From an uncultured Muribaculaceae bacterium (GTDB lineage Bacteria; Bacteroidota; Bacteroidia; Bacteroidales; Muribaculaceae), in assembly GCA_910578385.1 (NCBI GenBank), contig CAJTQV010000009.1, positions 8,923 to 72,922 of the forward strand: a stretch of 64,000 nt of DNA, read 5' to 3'. Under the pieces are notes generated by a model that worked only from the letters and a program-made list of their open reading frames with translations, was not told where the DNA came from and searched no databases. Within the stretch, counting starts at the first letter, position 1, and every line of letters starts with the position of its first letter. The translations under genes were made by a program, and so were the position numbers. Shown here piece after piece: positions 35,402 to 45,384 of this stretch.

Positions 35402-35872
35402 ATGGTTATACAACGTTGGCAATCCGTATTGCTTTTTATCGTGGCTCTTGTCATGGCATGTTTCACCTTCATGTCGCTCGGGCAGGTTCAGCTCACCGAC
35501 TATTCACTAAATTTCACGACTCTCGGATTCACCTACGAGGGGGAGGCAACCGATGGTGCGCCGACAGGATACATGTTCCGCACCTGGGCGTTCTTCATCG
35601 TGTCGCTGCTGAGTTTCATTCTGCCGTTTATCAACATCTTCCTCTTCAAGAACATGCGTCTGCAGAAGAACATATGCCTCATCGAGGTCTTCTTCCTTCT
35701 TGCGGTCGTGGCGATAGGTTGCACATACGGCTATTACCATTTCGATGGTGCTCAGGTCAGCTGGTCATCGCTGATCGTGGCCCCTCTTCTGGCATTTGTA
35801 GCCGACATCATGGCCTATAACCGGATATGCAGTGACCAACGGGCATTGCGTTCCGCCGACAGACTTCGTTAA
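35402..35872 (+). CDS. DUF4293 four-helix membrane protein
   Basis: 156 residues, start at 35402 (MVIQRWQSVLLF) instead of the upstream ATG at 35363, which lies within the promoter region. Four transmembrane helices are predicted (about 7-27, 57-76, 85-104, 117-137). The family DUF4293 is limited to Bacteroidota and has no known function. It ends in a cytoplasmic RALRSADRLR tail. It is monocistronic, with a terminator at 35884. Confidence 0.85.
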   Translation: MVIQRWQSVLLFIVALVMACFTFMSLGQVQLTDYSLNFTTLGFTYEGEATDGAPTGYMFRTWAFFIVSLLSFILPFINIFLFKNMRLQKNICLIEVFFLLAVVAIGCTYGYYHFDGAQVSWSSLIVAPLLAFVADIMAYNRICSDQRALRSADRLR

Positions 35873-35883
35873 AATTTGTATAA

Positions 35884-35918
35884 GCGTGCAATTTGTCAGT
35901 CAAATCGCACGCTTTTTC
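35884..35918 (+). terminator. Intrinsic terminator after DUF4293
   Basis: A 12-bp stem with one A-C mismatch (35884-35895 with 35901-35912), loop TCAGT, followed by a T-rich run. Confidence 0.8.
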
Positions 35919-35930
35919 ATTTATTTTTTG

Positions 35931-35938
35931 TACCTTTG
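35931..35938 (+). promoter_or_regulatory. Candidate -7 box for proS
   Basis: TACCTTTG. The -33 region is occupied by the preceding terminator stem and has no TTTG. Predicted start near 35945, leaving a 90-nt leader. Confidence 0.45.
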
Positions 35939-36034
35939 CATTGATATCGGCCTTACCGCCGGTGATTAGTGTGTCTGTATGCCTTTGGCTTTTGACGCAC
36001 AGATGGTTAAGAAAATAATGACCGACTCAGAATT

Positions 36035-37516
36035 ATGGCAAAAGAACTTAAGAACTTCACAAAAAGATCAGACAACTACTCTCAGTGGTATAACGAACTT
36101 GTAATCAAGGCTGACCTCGCCGAGCAGTCTGCCGTGCGCGGATGCATGGTTATCAAGCCCTACGGTTACGCTATCTGGGAGAAGATGCAGCGTCAGCTTG
36201 ACGATATGTTCAAGGCGACAGGCCATCAGAACGCATATTTCCCTCTCCTTATCCCCAAATCATTTCTCAGCCGTGAGGCTGACCATGTGGAAGGTTTCGC
36301 CAAGGAATGTGCCGTGGTGACACACTATCGTCTCAAGAATGACCCCGATGGCAACGGTGTGGTTGTCGATCCGGCTGCCAAACTGGAGGAGGAGCTCATC
36401 ATCCGGCCCACTTCTGAGACTATCATCTGGAATACTTACAAGAACTGGATACACTCTTACCGTGACCTCCCGATTCTCGTCAATCAGTGGGCAAACGTTT
36501 TCCGCTGGGAGATGCGTACCCGCATGTTCCTCCGTACCGCAGAGTTCCTCTGGCAGGAGGGCCATACAGCCCACGCCACCCGTGAGGAGGCTGAGGAAGA
36601 GGCAATCCGTATGCTCCGTGTGTACAGCGATTTCGCTCAGAACTACATGGCAGTGCCTGTGGTGATGGGTGTCAAGTCGGCCAATGAACGTTTCGCCGGT
36701 GCGCTTGAGACATACACAATCGAGGCTATGATGCAGGATGGCAAGGCTCTCCAGAGCGGAACTTCCCACTTCCTCGGTCAGAATTTCGCGAAGGCGTTTG
36801 ATGTGACCTTCATGAACCGCGACAATCAGCCCGAGTATGTCTGGGCTACCTCATGGGGTGTCTCAACCCGTCTGATGGGTGCCTTGATCATGACTCACAG
36901 TGATGACAATGGTCTGGTGCTTCCTCCGAAGCTCGCGCCTATTCAGGTTGTGATCGTGCCTATTTACAAGAACGACGAGGGCCTGAAGGCAATCTCGGAG
37001 AAGGTTCTTCCGATTGTCGAGGAGTTCCGCCGCCGTGGAATCAGCGTGAAGTATGATGACGCTGACAACCGTCGTCCCGGCTTCAAGTTCGCTGACTATG
37101 AGGTGAAGGGTGTTCCCGTCCGTCTCGCCATCGGCCAGCGTGACCTTGAAGAGGGTACGGTCGAGGTGATGCGCCGTGATACGCTCGAAAAGGAGACTTA
37201 TCCTCTTGAGGGCATAGTTGACCATGTTGTCAAGGAACTCGACGACATTCAGGAAAGTCTCTTCAAACGTGCTCTTGAAAACCGTGAGCGTCGCACAATC
37301 ACTGTTGACTCTTACGATGAGTTCAAGGAGAAGATTGAGGATGGAGTCTTCATTCTTGCCCACTGGGATGGCACTCCCGAGACCGAGGAGCGCATCAAGG
37401 AGGAGACCAAGGCCACAATCCGCTGTATCCCGTTCGAGGGTGACACCACTCCGGGTGTGTGCATGGTGACCGGCAAGCCTTCGGCACGCCGTGTGCTCTT
37501 CGCCCGCTCTTATTGA
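36035..37516 (+). CDS. proS: Prolyl-tRNA synthetase (short, type 3)
   Basis: 493 residues, class II synthetase. MAKELKNFTKRSDNYSQWYNELVIKADLAEQSAVRGCMVIKPYGYAIWE is the start of the eukaryote/archaeal-like short form. It has RPTSETIIW (motif 2 region), the TSHFLGQNFAKAFDV block, an anticodon-binding domain (about 290-400) and a C-terminal zinc-binding-like domain ending ARSY, with Tyr as the last residue. It lacks the INS editing domain of the long bacterial form. This is the usual ProRS of Bacteroidales. Confidence 0.96.
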   Translation: MAKELKNFTKRSDNYSQWYNELVIKADLAEQSAVRGCMVIKPYGYAIWEKMQRQLDDMFKATGHQNAYFPLLIPKSFLSREADHVEGFAKECAVVTHYRLKNDPDGNGVVVDPAAKLEEELIIRPTSETIIWNTYKNWIHSYRDLPILVNQWANVFRWEMRTRMFLRTAEFLWQEGHTAHATREEAEEEAIRMLRVYSDFAQNYMAVPVVMGVKSANERFAGALETYTIEAMMQDGKALQSGTSHFLGQNFAKAFDVTFMNRDNQPEYVWATSWGVSTRLMGALIMTHSDDNGLVLPPKLAPIQVVIVPIYKNDEGLKAISEKVLPIVEEFRRRGISVKYDDADNRRPGFKFADYEVKGVPVRLAIGQRDLEEGTVEVMRRDTLEKETYPLEGIVDHVVKELDDIQESLFKRALENRERRTITVDSYDEFKEKIEDGVFILAHWDGTPETEERIKEETKATIRCIPFEGDTTPGVCMVTGKPSARRVLFARSY

Positions 37517-37525
37517 TACTTCTGA

Positions 37526-37569
37526 TTCTTTCAGGAACGGCAAAATGTCGCTCCTGAAAGAACGTTTTT
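37526..37569 (+). terminator. Intrinsic terminator after proS
   Basis: An 11-bp stem (37526-37536 with 37552-37562), a 15-nt loop and a T5 run at 37565-37569. Confidence 0.75.
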
Positions 37570-37607
37570 GATACATAACCGAAATCTATACCGCCAAAAC
37601 CGCAGAC

Positions 37608-39791
37608 ATGAGTTTGAACAAAAATATCATAACCTTGGGAATCGCCGGAGTGTCGGCATGCGCGGCTTTCGCAGCCCCGCTGACTATCGACGATTATTGC
37701 AGCCCCGAACTTACGGCTCCGGCCGGGGTGAAAGAGATGCGCCCCCTGAACGACGGAGAATCCTTTGCCGCCATATCCGACGACGGCAAGGCTATCGGCG
37801 TGTACAGTTACAAGACCGGAGAGAAAGTCTCGACACTCTTCTCTATTGATGGAGTCAAGGGTGATGTGAGGATTGACAGCTTCGACGGTTACGAACTGAG
37901 CGCGAACGAGAAGAAGATTCTGCTGTGGACTAATTCGCAGAAAATCTATCGCTATTCGTTTACCGCCGATTATTATGTGTATGATATTCTGCGTTCCACT
38001 CTCGCCCGCGTTTCTGACGGTGGTCCGCAGCGTGGCGCGACAATCTCGCACGACGGACGCATGGTGGCGTATCAGCGCGACAACAACCTGTTTATCTCCA
38101 ATATCGATTATAAGTCCGACAAGGCTATAACCACCGATGGCAAGGTAAACGAGATTATCTACGGTACGCCCGACTGGGCTTATGAGGAGGAGTTCGGCAT
38201 GATCAACAGCATCCGCTGGAGCGCCGATGACAATACTCTTGCATTCATCCGTTTCGACGAGAGCCGCGTACCTGTCTATTCCTTCGACGAGTACCGCAGC
38301 TATTGCGATGCCGACCCGTTGGGAGATATGTATCCTACTGCCTATTCTTATAAGTATCCTCTCGCCGGTTATCCCAATTCCTCGGTCGAGGTTTATGCTT
38401 ATAATGTGGATAACCGCACCACCAAGAAGATGGATCTTCCTGTCGAGGGCGCGTATGTGCCCTGTATGGAATTCGATGGTGAGGGGACGAACCTGATGGT
38501 AATGCTGCTGAACCGGGACCAGAATTCTCTCCAGCTTTACAAGGTGAATCCCGGCTCAACGGTCGCTCATCTTGTCTTATCGGAGAAGAGTGAGGCATGG
38601 CTCAGTCCGTCAGCCTACCAGATGGTCAGGTATTATCCGAAATCTTTTGTCATAGGCAGCGAGCGCAGCGGTTACCGTCATCTATACGAGTATGACTATA
38701 ACGGCAATATGCTCCGTCAGTTGACAAAGGGAGACTGGAATGTCACCAATTATTACGGTCGTGATCCGAAAACCGGCTTGCATTATGTGCAGACCACCCA
38801 GAACGGACCCATCAACCGCAATGTCGCATCGGTCGATTCCAAGGGAAACGTCAACATGCTCAACAAGGCGGAAGGCACAGAGTCTGCATCGTTCAGCAAG
38901 AATTTCGCATACTATCTACGCAGGTACAGCAGCGCGACTGTCCCTCCTCAGTACACTGTCTGCAACAGCAAGGGCAAGGTGCTGAAGACCCTCGAAACCA
39001 ACGAGGCTTATGCTGCCAAGTATTCAGCCGCTCCCCGCATGGAGTTCCTGAAGGTCAAGAATGCAGTAGGCGAGGAGATGGACGCTTATATCATCAAACC
39101 GGCCGACTTTGATCCTTCGCGCAGCTATCCCCTCATGATGTACCAGTATAACGGTCCCGATTCGCAGCAGGTGCTCAACGCCTGGAAGATGGATGGTATA
39201 TATTACATCGCATCGCAGGGTTATATAGTGGCTGCTGTCGATGGTCGCGGCACCGGCAACCGTAGCCGTGAATGGGCGACGAGTGTGTATTGTCACCTCG
39301 GTGAATATGAAACAGCTGACCAGCTTGCCGGGGCGGCATATTTCGCATCGCTTCCTTATGTGGACGCTGACCGCACCTCCTGCTTCGGCTGGAGCTATGG
39401 CGGTTACATGACTCTTATGGAGCTTTCGTCTCCCGACTGCCGTTTCAAGGCAGGTGTGGCTATGGCCCCTGTCACTGACTGGCGTTTCTATGATTCGATC
39501 TATACCGAGCGTTATATGCTGACACCCCAGCAGAATGAATCGGGTTACAATAAGGCATCGGCACTTGAAAAGACTGAGAATGTGAATGCACGTCTTCTCA
39601 TCATGTCCGGTACAAGTGATGATAACGTACACTTCTACAATACCCTCAAATATGCATCGAAGATGAATTATGAGGGTAAGGTATTCGACATGATGGCTCT
39701 CGCCGGTTTTGAACATAGTCTGCGCATGGGCAATGCCCGTACACAGCTTTACAGAAAGATTGTCGATTTCCTCGACAGCAGATTAAAATGA
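37608..39791 (+). CDS. Dipeptidyl peptidase IV-type S9 serine peptidase
   Basis: 727 residues. A signal peptide (1-22, ending AFA) is followed by an eight-blade-like beta-propeller domain (about 40-460) and an alpha/beta-hydrolase domain. The catalytic triad is Ser596 in GWSYGGYM, Asp671 in GTSDDNVH and His703 in FEHSL. The DYYVYD and WAYEEEFG (Glu-Glu) motifs, which bind the N-terminus of the substrate, are present, so this is a true aminodipeptidase of the S9B group. It cleaves X-Pro dipeptides in the periplasm. Confidence 0.93.
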   Translation: MSLNKNIITLGIAGVSACAAFAAPLTIDDYCSPELTAPAGVKEMRPLNDGESFAAISDDGKAIGVYSYKTGEKVSTLFSIDGVKGDVRIDSFDGYELSANEKKILLWTNSQKIYRYSFTADYYVYDILRSTLARVSDGGPQRGATISHDGRMVAYQRDNNLFISNIDYKSDKAITTDGKVNEIIYGTPDWAYEEEFGMINSIRWSADDNTLAFIRFDESRVPVYSFDEYRSYCDADPLGDMYPTAYSYKYPLAGYPNSSVEVYAYNVDNRTTKKMDLPVEGAYVPCMEFDGEGTNLMVMLLNRDQNSLQLYKVNPGSTVAHLVLSEKSEAWLSPSAYQMVRYYPKSFVIGSERSGYRHLYEYDYNGNMLRQLTKGDWNVTNYYGRDPKTGLHYVQTTQNGPINRNVASVDSKGNVNMLNKAEGTESASFSKNFAYYLRRYSSATVPPQYTVCNSKGKVLKTLETNEAYAAKYSAAPRMEFLKVKNAVGEEMDAYIIKPADFDPSRSYPLMMYQYNGPDSQQVLNAWKMDGIYYIASQGYIVAAVDGRGTGNRSREWATSVYCHLGEYETADQLAGAAYFASLPYVDADRTSCFGWSYGGYMTLMELSSPDCRFKAGVAMAPVTDWRFYDSIYTERYMLTPQQNESGYNKASALEKTENVNARLLIMSGTSDDNVHFYNTLKYASKMNYEGKVFDMMALAGFEHSLRMGNARTQLYRKIVDFLDSRLK

Positions 39792-39831
39792 TTCCCGGGG
39801 GCTCCGTCCTCCTGTTAAAACTGAGAATGGT

Positions 39832-41208
39832 ATGAAAGACCTTGAAAAAGTAAATGAATCACAGCTTTTCTCCTTCTGGAAAAACTTTTCGATGGGATTG
39901 CTGGTGATGATGGGAACCCTGTTCCTGTCAAGGATCATGCCGTTCTATTTCTCTCCGATTATCGGTCTGGTAGCGGCGGCGTTCCTATACACAATGCTCT
40001 ATAATAATAAGGTGCGTAAGTCCTCGACTTGTATGGTCGTGCCTTATTCGATGTTCTATTGTATGATTGTGTACGCGTTCTCGTCGATTATCCTGAACGT
40101 GCTCGACATCTGGAACATAGTGGCTGTTCCTAAGGAACTTTCGTTCTTTAACGATCCTTTCATGCCCGCCCTCCTGCTTGACCCGGTTTGTTTTGTGGTG
40201 CTTGTTATATTCTATATGCGCCGCAATAAGCTGACCATTTGCATTGACTGCAAGATTTCGAAGGGACTGACCATTGAGCGTGGCAAGTTGGGCGAGATTT
40301 TGAATGTGGAGTCAAAGCTGCAGCTCGTCAACTTGATATGGCTCTTTGCAATCCTGTCGGTCATTATATGGACATATTACGGAGTATGGTATTATCAACA
40401 TGCTATCGTCAATAGCCGTGACTGGTATGTGTTCGTATGGTTGAACATAATCGCGTTTATCCTCGACGAATTGTATTTTGCGTCACGTTATTACAATATC
40501 TATCTCGACCTGAAGGAGAATGACGAGATTATCACCGAGGAGGAGCTGAACGATATGACCACCAAGACGTATCTCCGTTTCTACGTGGTATGTGGAAACA
40601 AGGTGTTTATCAACAAGCGTGTCGCCGATCCGCACCGCCAGAAACAGTATGTTTTCGATACTCCTTTCCTCACCAAACGTAATGTGAACGGTATCACGAC
40701 CGCCGAGGTGCATGGTATCATACAGCGTCTGACCGGTATCCGCGACGGTGAACTGAGGTTCTTCTATGGTCGTAAGTCTCTCGATATAGCCAAGCACAGG
40801 ATTCTCCGTTATTTCTACTTCCTCGACGGATCTCCCGAGGATTATGATATGAATCTTGACGGTGAATGGATTGATTTCGAGCTGATGAAGGTTGTCTATA
40901 ATGAGCGGCCAAATGCAATGTCGCTGACCATGCTCACTGACATCTCGCGTATGGTGACGGTGATATTGACCCAGAAACTGTTTTATGACCGTGGCTACCG
41001 CAAGATCAAGATCAAGTCATATCACCCCACGTTCGACCTCAGGGAGGTGCGTGAGAAGAATTATGACTTCCAGGATGACAAGTGGCTCCGAATTGCAATG
41101 TATAATTCCGACACGCGTGGTTTCCAGTTCCGCAAGTGGTGGGCCAAGTTCTCAAATTCGCGTAAGAACGGGAATAATAAGGATGGTCAATGGCAGCAGC
41201 GTCAGTAG
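39832..41208 (+). CDS. Unknown membrane protein with a C-terminal soluble domain
   Basis: 458 residues that I cannot place in a family. The N-terminal half has about six hydrophobic segments (20-38, 42-57, 72-92, 110-128, 165-187, 198-215). A CIDCK pair of cysteines at 137-141 lies between the fourth and fifth. The C-terminal half (about 225-458) is charged and soluble, with aromatic-rich strands (DGELRFFYGRKSLDIAKHRILRYFYFLDG) and a basic, Gln-rich tail. It ends inside miaA, overlapping it by 19 nt in another frame, so the two genes are translationally linked. It starts 40 bp after the peptidase gene. Confidence 0.75.
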   Translation: MKDLEKVNESQLFSFWKNFSMGLLVMMGTLFLSRIMPFYFSPIIGLVAAAFLYTMLYNNKVRKSSTCMVVPYSMFYCMIVYAFSSIILNVLDIWNIVAVPKELSFFNDPFMPALLLDPVCFVVLVIFYMRRNKLTICIDCKISKGLTIERGKLGEILNVESKLQLVNLIWLFAILSVIIWTYYGVWYYQHAIVNSRDWYVFVWLNIIAFILDELYFASRYYNIYLDLKENDEIITEEELNDMTTKTYLRFYVVCGNKVFINKRVADPHRQKQYVFDTPFLTKRNVNGITTAEVHGIIQRLTGIRDGELRFFYGRKSLDIAKHRILRYFYFLDGSPEDYDMNLDGEWIDFELMKVVYNERPNAMSLTMLTDISRMVTVILTQKLFYDRGYRKIKIKSYHPTFDLREVREKNYDFQDDKWLRIAMYNSDTRGFQFRKWWAKFSNSRKNGNNKDGQWQQRQ

Positions 41209-42104
41209 CGATAGTCGGGCCGACAGCGTCGGGTAAGACGCGCAGGGCCGTTTCGGTTGCCGCTGCCATCGGCGGTGAGATTATCTCGGCAGACTCGCGT
41301 CAGGTTTATCGCGGAATGACTCTCGGCACCGGTAAGGATCTTGAGGAATATGGCGATGTACCATATCATCTCATTGACATCGCCGATGCGGGCGAGAAGT
41401 ATAATCTGCACAAGTATCTTCGCGATTTCAATCAGGCTTACAATGACGTTCTTTTGCGTGAGAGAGTTCCCGTTATCTGCGGTGGCAGCGGTATGTATGT
41501 GGAAAATGCTGTCAGGGGTGTCGTGATGCCCGAGGTGCCGGAAAACAAACCCCTGCGTGAGTCGCTCGAAGGAAAGACATTACAGGAGCTTACCGCGTTG
41601 TTGAGCCAATACAAGACCCTTCACAATACAACAGATGTCGATACTGTGAAGCGGGCTGTACGCGCTATCGAGATTCAGGAGTATTACCGTCAGCATCCCG
41701 AAGAGGCAAAGTTAACGGAGAAAGGTCATTCTGAACCTCTCGATTGTGTCGTTGTAGGTGTAGACATTCCGCGCGAGGAGCGTCGCCGCCGCATCACCCT
41801 CCGTCTTCATGAGCGTCTTGAGAATGGCATGCTCGATGAGGTGCGCGGACTTCTCGACAGCGGCATCAGTGCCGAGGACCTGATTTATTATGGCCTCGAA
41901 TACAAATTCCTGACGCTTCATCTTATCGGTAAGCTCTCTTACGACGAGATGGTTCATGACCTTGAGATTGCCATCCATCAGTTTGCAAAACGTCAGATGA
42001 CGTGGTTCCGTGGCATGGAAACACGTGGCACAAAAATAAATTGGCTTCCGTTTGATCTTGATGAAGCTGAGTTCGTCAGCAGGGTGATTGGTTACATGTC
42101 ATAA
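41190..42104 (+). CDS. miaA: tRNA dimethylallyltransferase MiaA
   Basis: 304 residues. It transfers a dimethylallyl group to A37 of tRNAs that read UNN codons. The P-loop is GPTASGKT at 10-17, the catalytic Asp35 is in ADSRQVYRGM, and GGSGMYVENAVRGV and the FAKRQMTWFRG tRNA-binding stretch follow. It overlaps the unknown membrane protein upstream by 19 nt and the convergent dnaG by 6 nt. Confidence 0.95.
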   Translation: MAAASVAIVGPTASGKTRRAVSVAAAIGGEIISADSRQVYRGMTLGTGKDLEEYGDVPYHLIDIADAGEKYNLHKYLRDFNQAYNDVLLRERVPVICGGSGMYVENAVRGVVMPEVPENKPLRESLEGKTLQELTALLSQYKTLHNTTDVDTVKRAVRAIEIQEYYRQHPEEAKLTEKGHSEPLDCVVVGVDIPREERRRRITLRLHERLENGMLDEVRGLLDSGISAEDLIYYGLEYKFLTLHLIGKLSYDEMVHDLEIAIHQFAKRQMTWFRGMETRGTKINWLPFDLDEAEFVSRVIGYMS

Positions 42105-44345
42105 CATACCCGCACGGCGGCTCGACAGTATTCTTTCTCCAATATATTTCGCCATCTCCGAGCGCATCGCCATCAGCGATGACAGCTCTAACTGTATGCG
42201 CTGCTCCTCTTCAGTATCTCCCTTGCCGGCTATTTCGTGGAACTTCTTTATCAGCTCCTTTATGCGGAGATTGAGCAATTCATTTTTCCATTCATCGATA
42301 GCCCTGACAAGAAGGACATTCAGCTTATCCTCTTCAAGTTCGGTCACACCATCTTTAAGGTAGATGTTGCTGAGGTGATGTTTCTCGAATACAAGTTCAA
42401 GGGCAATATTCCGGACCTGGGCATCCTCATGGCTGCCTAATATTCGCCCGGGATATTCCTTGGAAAATTCTTTGACTGCTTCCTGCCGTCTGGCTGTAAG
42501 GGTTGCTTCAAGTTTCTGTTCCTCGCGCTTGATTTCCTCCATCGAAAGATTCGACTCCCCGATACGCGTGTAGCCTTCGTGGCGTGCGGTGTCAAGTCCT
42601 CTGTCAACCTCGGACATCCTCTCGTCAAGAAACTTCTCGAATGATGGGCGCATCTCATCAAGCATCCCGAATATCTTACCGAAGATTTCTACAGAGAATG
42701 TAAGCTGCGACTCCGAGAGCTCCTCTTTTACAAAGTCAAGGACATCCAATGAGACAATTCTCTTCTCTCCCTGCGGGCTATCGGCTATCTCCTCCTCGTA
42801 TGTACAGAAGTGAAGGAACGCGTAGCGGACACAATATTTTATAACCGCCAACTCAAGTGGGTAGAGCGGGTGGCTTTGCGGGGTAGGGATGTTCGGGCGT
42901 GCATCCGGCTGCGTTGCAATATCTGTTTGCGAGGGCATTCCTCCTTCTCCCGCCGGATCTGCGGGTTGAGCCTGTGATTCCACTGTCTGTGGTTGCGGCT
43001 GGACAGGATAGTCGCGGCGCGTGCGCTCTTTCTTTAGTTTCTCGACAAGGGCCATGCGGGCTTTGCCGACGGCGCGTGCTATTGTTGTCTCGGCTATGCC
43101 GAGTATCGCGCTGCATTCCTGCACATATACGTCGCGTGAGACCTGATCCGGAATATGGGCGATCGACTCAACCACACTGTTTACAGCCGCTATGCGGTTC
43201 TGCGGGTCATTCTTCACGGCATCGAGCATCACTTCCGCCTTGTAACGTATGATGTCGGTTTCGTGGGCAGCCACATATTCCTTGAATTCTTCAGGGGTAT
43301 GTTTACGGGCGAATGAGTCCGGGTCATCTCCGTCGGGGAGCAACAGCAGTTTGACGTTGAGCTTGTGGCTCAGAAGCATGTCGATACCTCGGAGGGAGGC
43401 CTTGATACCGGCGGCGTCACCGTCGTAAATCAGTGTGATGTTTTCGGTGAACCGGTGGATCATCGCAATCTGTCCATCTGTCAGTGCTGTGCCGGATGAG
43501 GCTACGACATTCTTCATGCCGCTCTGCCACATGCCGATAACATCCATGTAACCCTCAACAAGGAAGCATTTGTCTTCACTTACTATTGATGACTTGGCCT
43601 GAAACATGCCGTAAAGCTCGTTGCTCTTCTTGTACAGGTCGGATTCCGGTGAGTTGATGTATTTGGCGAGTCCCCCCTTCAGGTCACGTCCTCCGAAGGC
43701 TATCACTTTCCCGGCCGGGTTGAGAATCGGGAAAATCACACGACCACGGAATCTGTCATATTCACGTCCCTGCTGAGAGGTGCCGACAAGCCCTAATGTC
43801 TTGAGCACGTTGATGTCAAAACCGGCTTTTTTCGCAGCATCGGTGAGGGCGTTTCCACGGTCGAGTGCATAGCCGAGATGGAACGCCTTCATCGCGGCGT
43901 CGGTCACGCCACGATGTGTGAAGTATTGCAGGCCGATGTCACGCCCTTCGTCGGTGTCGGTCATGTCGGCCTCCATCTTGCGCATGGCCCATTCGTTGGC
44001 GATAAACATTGCCTCTCTCGCCGACTGGCGTGCGCGTTCCTCGTCGGTAAGCTCGCGCTCCACCACCTCGATACCATACTTTTTAGCAAGATGCAGCAAC
44101 GCCTCGTGGTAGGAGAGTCCTTCCTTCTCCATCACGAAGTTGACGGGACTGCCTCCTTTCTTGCATGAGAAGCAGTAACAGAAATTCCGTTGCTTGTTGA
44201 CCGAGAACGACGGAGTGCGCTCGTTGTGGAACGGACATAGCCCGACATAGTTCGAGCCACGTCGTATGAGATGCACATAGTCGCTCACCACCTCGACGAT
44301 GTCGGCGGTGTTCTTTATTTTGTCAACGGTAACGGGATCAATCAT
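42099..44345 (-). CDS. dnaG: DNA primase DnaG
   Basis: 748 residues. The zinc-binding domain has Cys37, His40, Cys58 and Cys61 (CPFH ... CFSC). The catalytic core has the toprim segment FLVEGYMDVIGMW with the invariant Glu, DGDAAGIKASLRGID, and PDGDDPDSF. The C-terminal helicase-binding region is set off by an unusual Pro/Gln-rich linker (about 440-500, QPQPQTVESQAQPADPAGE onwards), which makes the protein longer than most primases. It synthesises RNA primers at the replication fork. It lies 34 bp after dapA and converges on miaA. Confidence 0.95.
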   Translation of the reverse strand: MIDPVTVDKIKNTADIVEVVSDYVHLIRRGSNYVGLCPFHNERTPSFSVNKQRNFCYCFSCKKGGSPVNFVMEKEGLSYHEALLHLAKKYGIEVVERELTDEERARQSAREAMFIANEWAMRKMEADMTDTDEGRDIGLQYFTHRGVTDAAMKAFHLGYALDRGNALTDAAKKAGFDINVLKTLGLVGTSQQGREYDRFRGRVIFPILNPAGKVIAFGGRDLKGGLAKYINSPESDLYKKSNELYGMFQAKSSIVSEDKCFLVEGYMDVIGMWQSGMKNVVASSGTALTDGQIAMIHRFTENITLIYDGDAAGIKASLRGIDMLLSHKLNVKLLLLPDGDDPDSFARKHTPEEFKEYVAAHETDIIRYKAEVMLDAVKNDPQNRIAAVNSVVESIAHIPDQVSRDVYVQECSAILGIAETTIARAVGKARMALVEKLKKERTRRDYPVQPQPQTVESQAQPADPAGEGGMPSQTDIATQPDARPNIPTPQSHPLYPLELAVIKYCVRYAFLHFCTYEEEIADSPQGEKRIVSLDVLDFVKEELSESQLTFSVEIFGKIFGMLDEMRPSFEKFLDERMSEVDRGLDTARHEGYTRIGESNLSMEEIKREEQKLEATLTARRQEAVKEFSKEYPGRILGSHEDAQVRNIALELVFEKHHLSNIYLKDGVTELEEDKLNVLLVRAIDEWKNELLNLRIKELIKKFHEIAGKGDTEEEQRIQLELSSLMAMRSEMAKYIGERILSSRRAGML

Positions 44346-44379
44346 TCTTTATCTGCTTCATCTGTAATGTCGTGAGGGG

Positions 44380-45267
44380 TCAGGCTTGAAGTTCGGCAAG
44401 GAGTTTGCGCAGCTCCTCCCCGGTCTCCATGCGTGTCGGCACGAGGGGCAGACGAAGCTCGTTCTCGATCAGTCCCATGTCGTGCAGCAACGATTTCACG
44501 CCGGCCGGATTTCCGTCTACAAACAGTTCGTCGTAGAGCCGCGAGAAGCGGTAGTGTATCGGGAGGGCTTCCTGAAAACGTCCGTCGAGGCAAAGACGCA
44601 CCATCTTGCCGAACTCGCGCGGGAATGCGTTGCCGACAACCGAAATCACGCCCTCCGCTCCCAATGTGATGAGAGGGTAGGTTATCGCGTCATCGCCCGA
44701 GATTACCTGGAAGTTATCCGGCTTGTGGTTTATGATTTCCTCAATCTGTTTGAAAATGCCCGATGCCTCTTTGATGCCTATCACATTCTCATATTTGTGT
44801 GCGAGGCGGAGGGTTGTGGCTGCCGATATGTTGACTCCGGTGCGACCCGGCACATTGTAGAGCACCACGGGGAGGGGAGAGGCTTCGGCCACTGCGCTGA
44901 AGTGTTGGAAAAGACCCTCCTGAGACGGCTTGTTGTAGAATGGTGCCACCGACAATATGGCGGAATATCCTGTCAGGTCGCTGTTGCGGAGTTCTTCGAC
45001 CAGCGAGTGGGTGCAGTTGCCACCCATTCCGAGAACGAGGGGAACACGTCCGGCTACTTCCTTCTTGACAAACTCGCGGACCTGACGGCGTTCGTCAGGG
45101 TCGAGAGCCGGTGTCTCGCCGGTTGTGCCGAGCACCACGATATAATCGGCTTTGCCGTTGATTACGTGCGCGGTCATACGCGCCAACGCCTCGAAGTCTA
45201 TCTCTTTGGTCGATTTGAAGGGGGTGATCAGTGCCACACCCATTCCTCTCAGACTGATTCTTTCCAT
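44380..45267 (-). CDS. dapA: 4-Hydroxy-tetrahydrodipicolinate synthase
   Basis: 295 residues, class I aldolase fold. It condenses pyruvate with aspartate semialdehyde for lysine and peptidoglycan. Schiff-base Lys166 is in GIKEASG, Tyr137 in YNVPGRTG, and the GTTGE motif (47-51) supplies the Thr pair. Length is normal. It is followed by dnaG in the same direction, and a good promoter lies immediately upstream. Confidence 0.95.
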   Translation of the reverse strand: MERISLRGMGVALITPFKSTKEIDFEALARMTAHVINGKADYIVVLGTTGETPALDPDERRQVREFVKKEVAGRVPLVLGMGGNCTHSLVEELRNSDLTGYSAILSVAPFYNKPSQEGLFQHFSAVAEASPLPVVLYNVPGRTGVNISAATTLRLAHKYENVIGIKEASGIFKQIEEIINHKPDNFQVISGDDAITYPLITLGAEGVISVVGNAFPREFGKMVRLCLDGRFQEALPIHYRFSRLYDELFVDGNPAGVKSLLHDMGLIENELRLPLVPTRMETGEELRKLLAELQA

Positions 45268-45292
45268 AAAGTCGGTTATTCTGAATATTACG

Positions 45293-45323
45293 CAAAATTA
45301 ACCAATTTCCGCGAATTTTCAAA
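45293..45323 (-). promoter_or_regulatory. Promoter of the dapA-dnaG operon
   Basis: Minus strand TTTG (45323-45320), 19-nt spacer, TAATTTTG (45300-45293). Predicted start near 45286, about 20 nt before dapA. Confidence 0.65.
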
Positions 45324-45384
45324 TGCGCGGATTGATTTATGAATGCGTTTCATAAAAATAGCGGTCGTTGCAGCGGTCGCGGTT

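Noticed and set aside
44386..45342. A 318-codon open frame antisense to dapA
   Set aside because: It is a shadow of the dapA codon pattern; the protein has no family and dapA is unambiguous.
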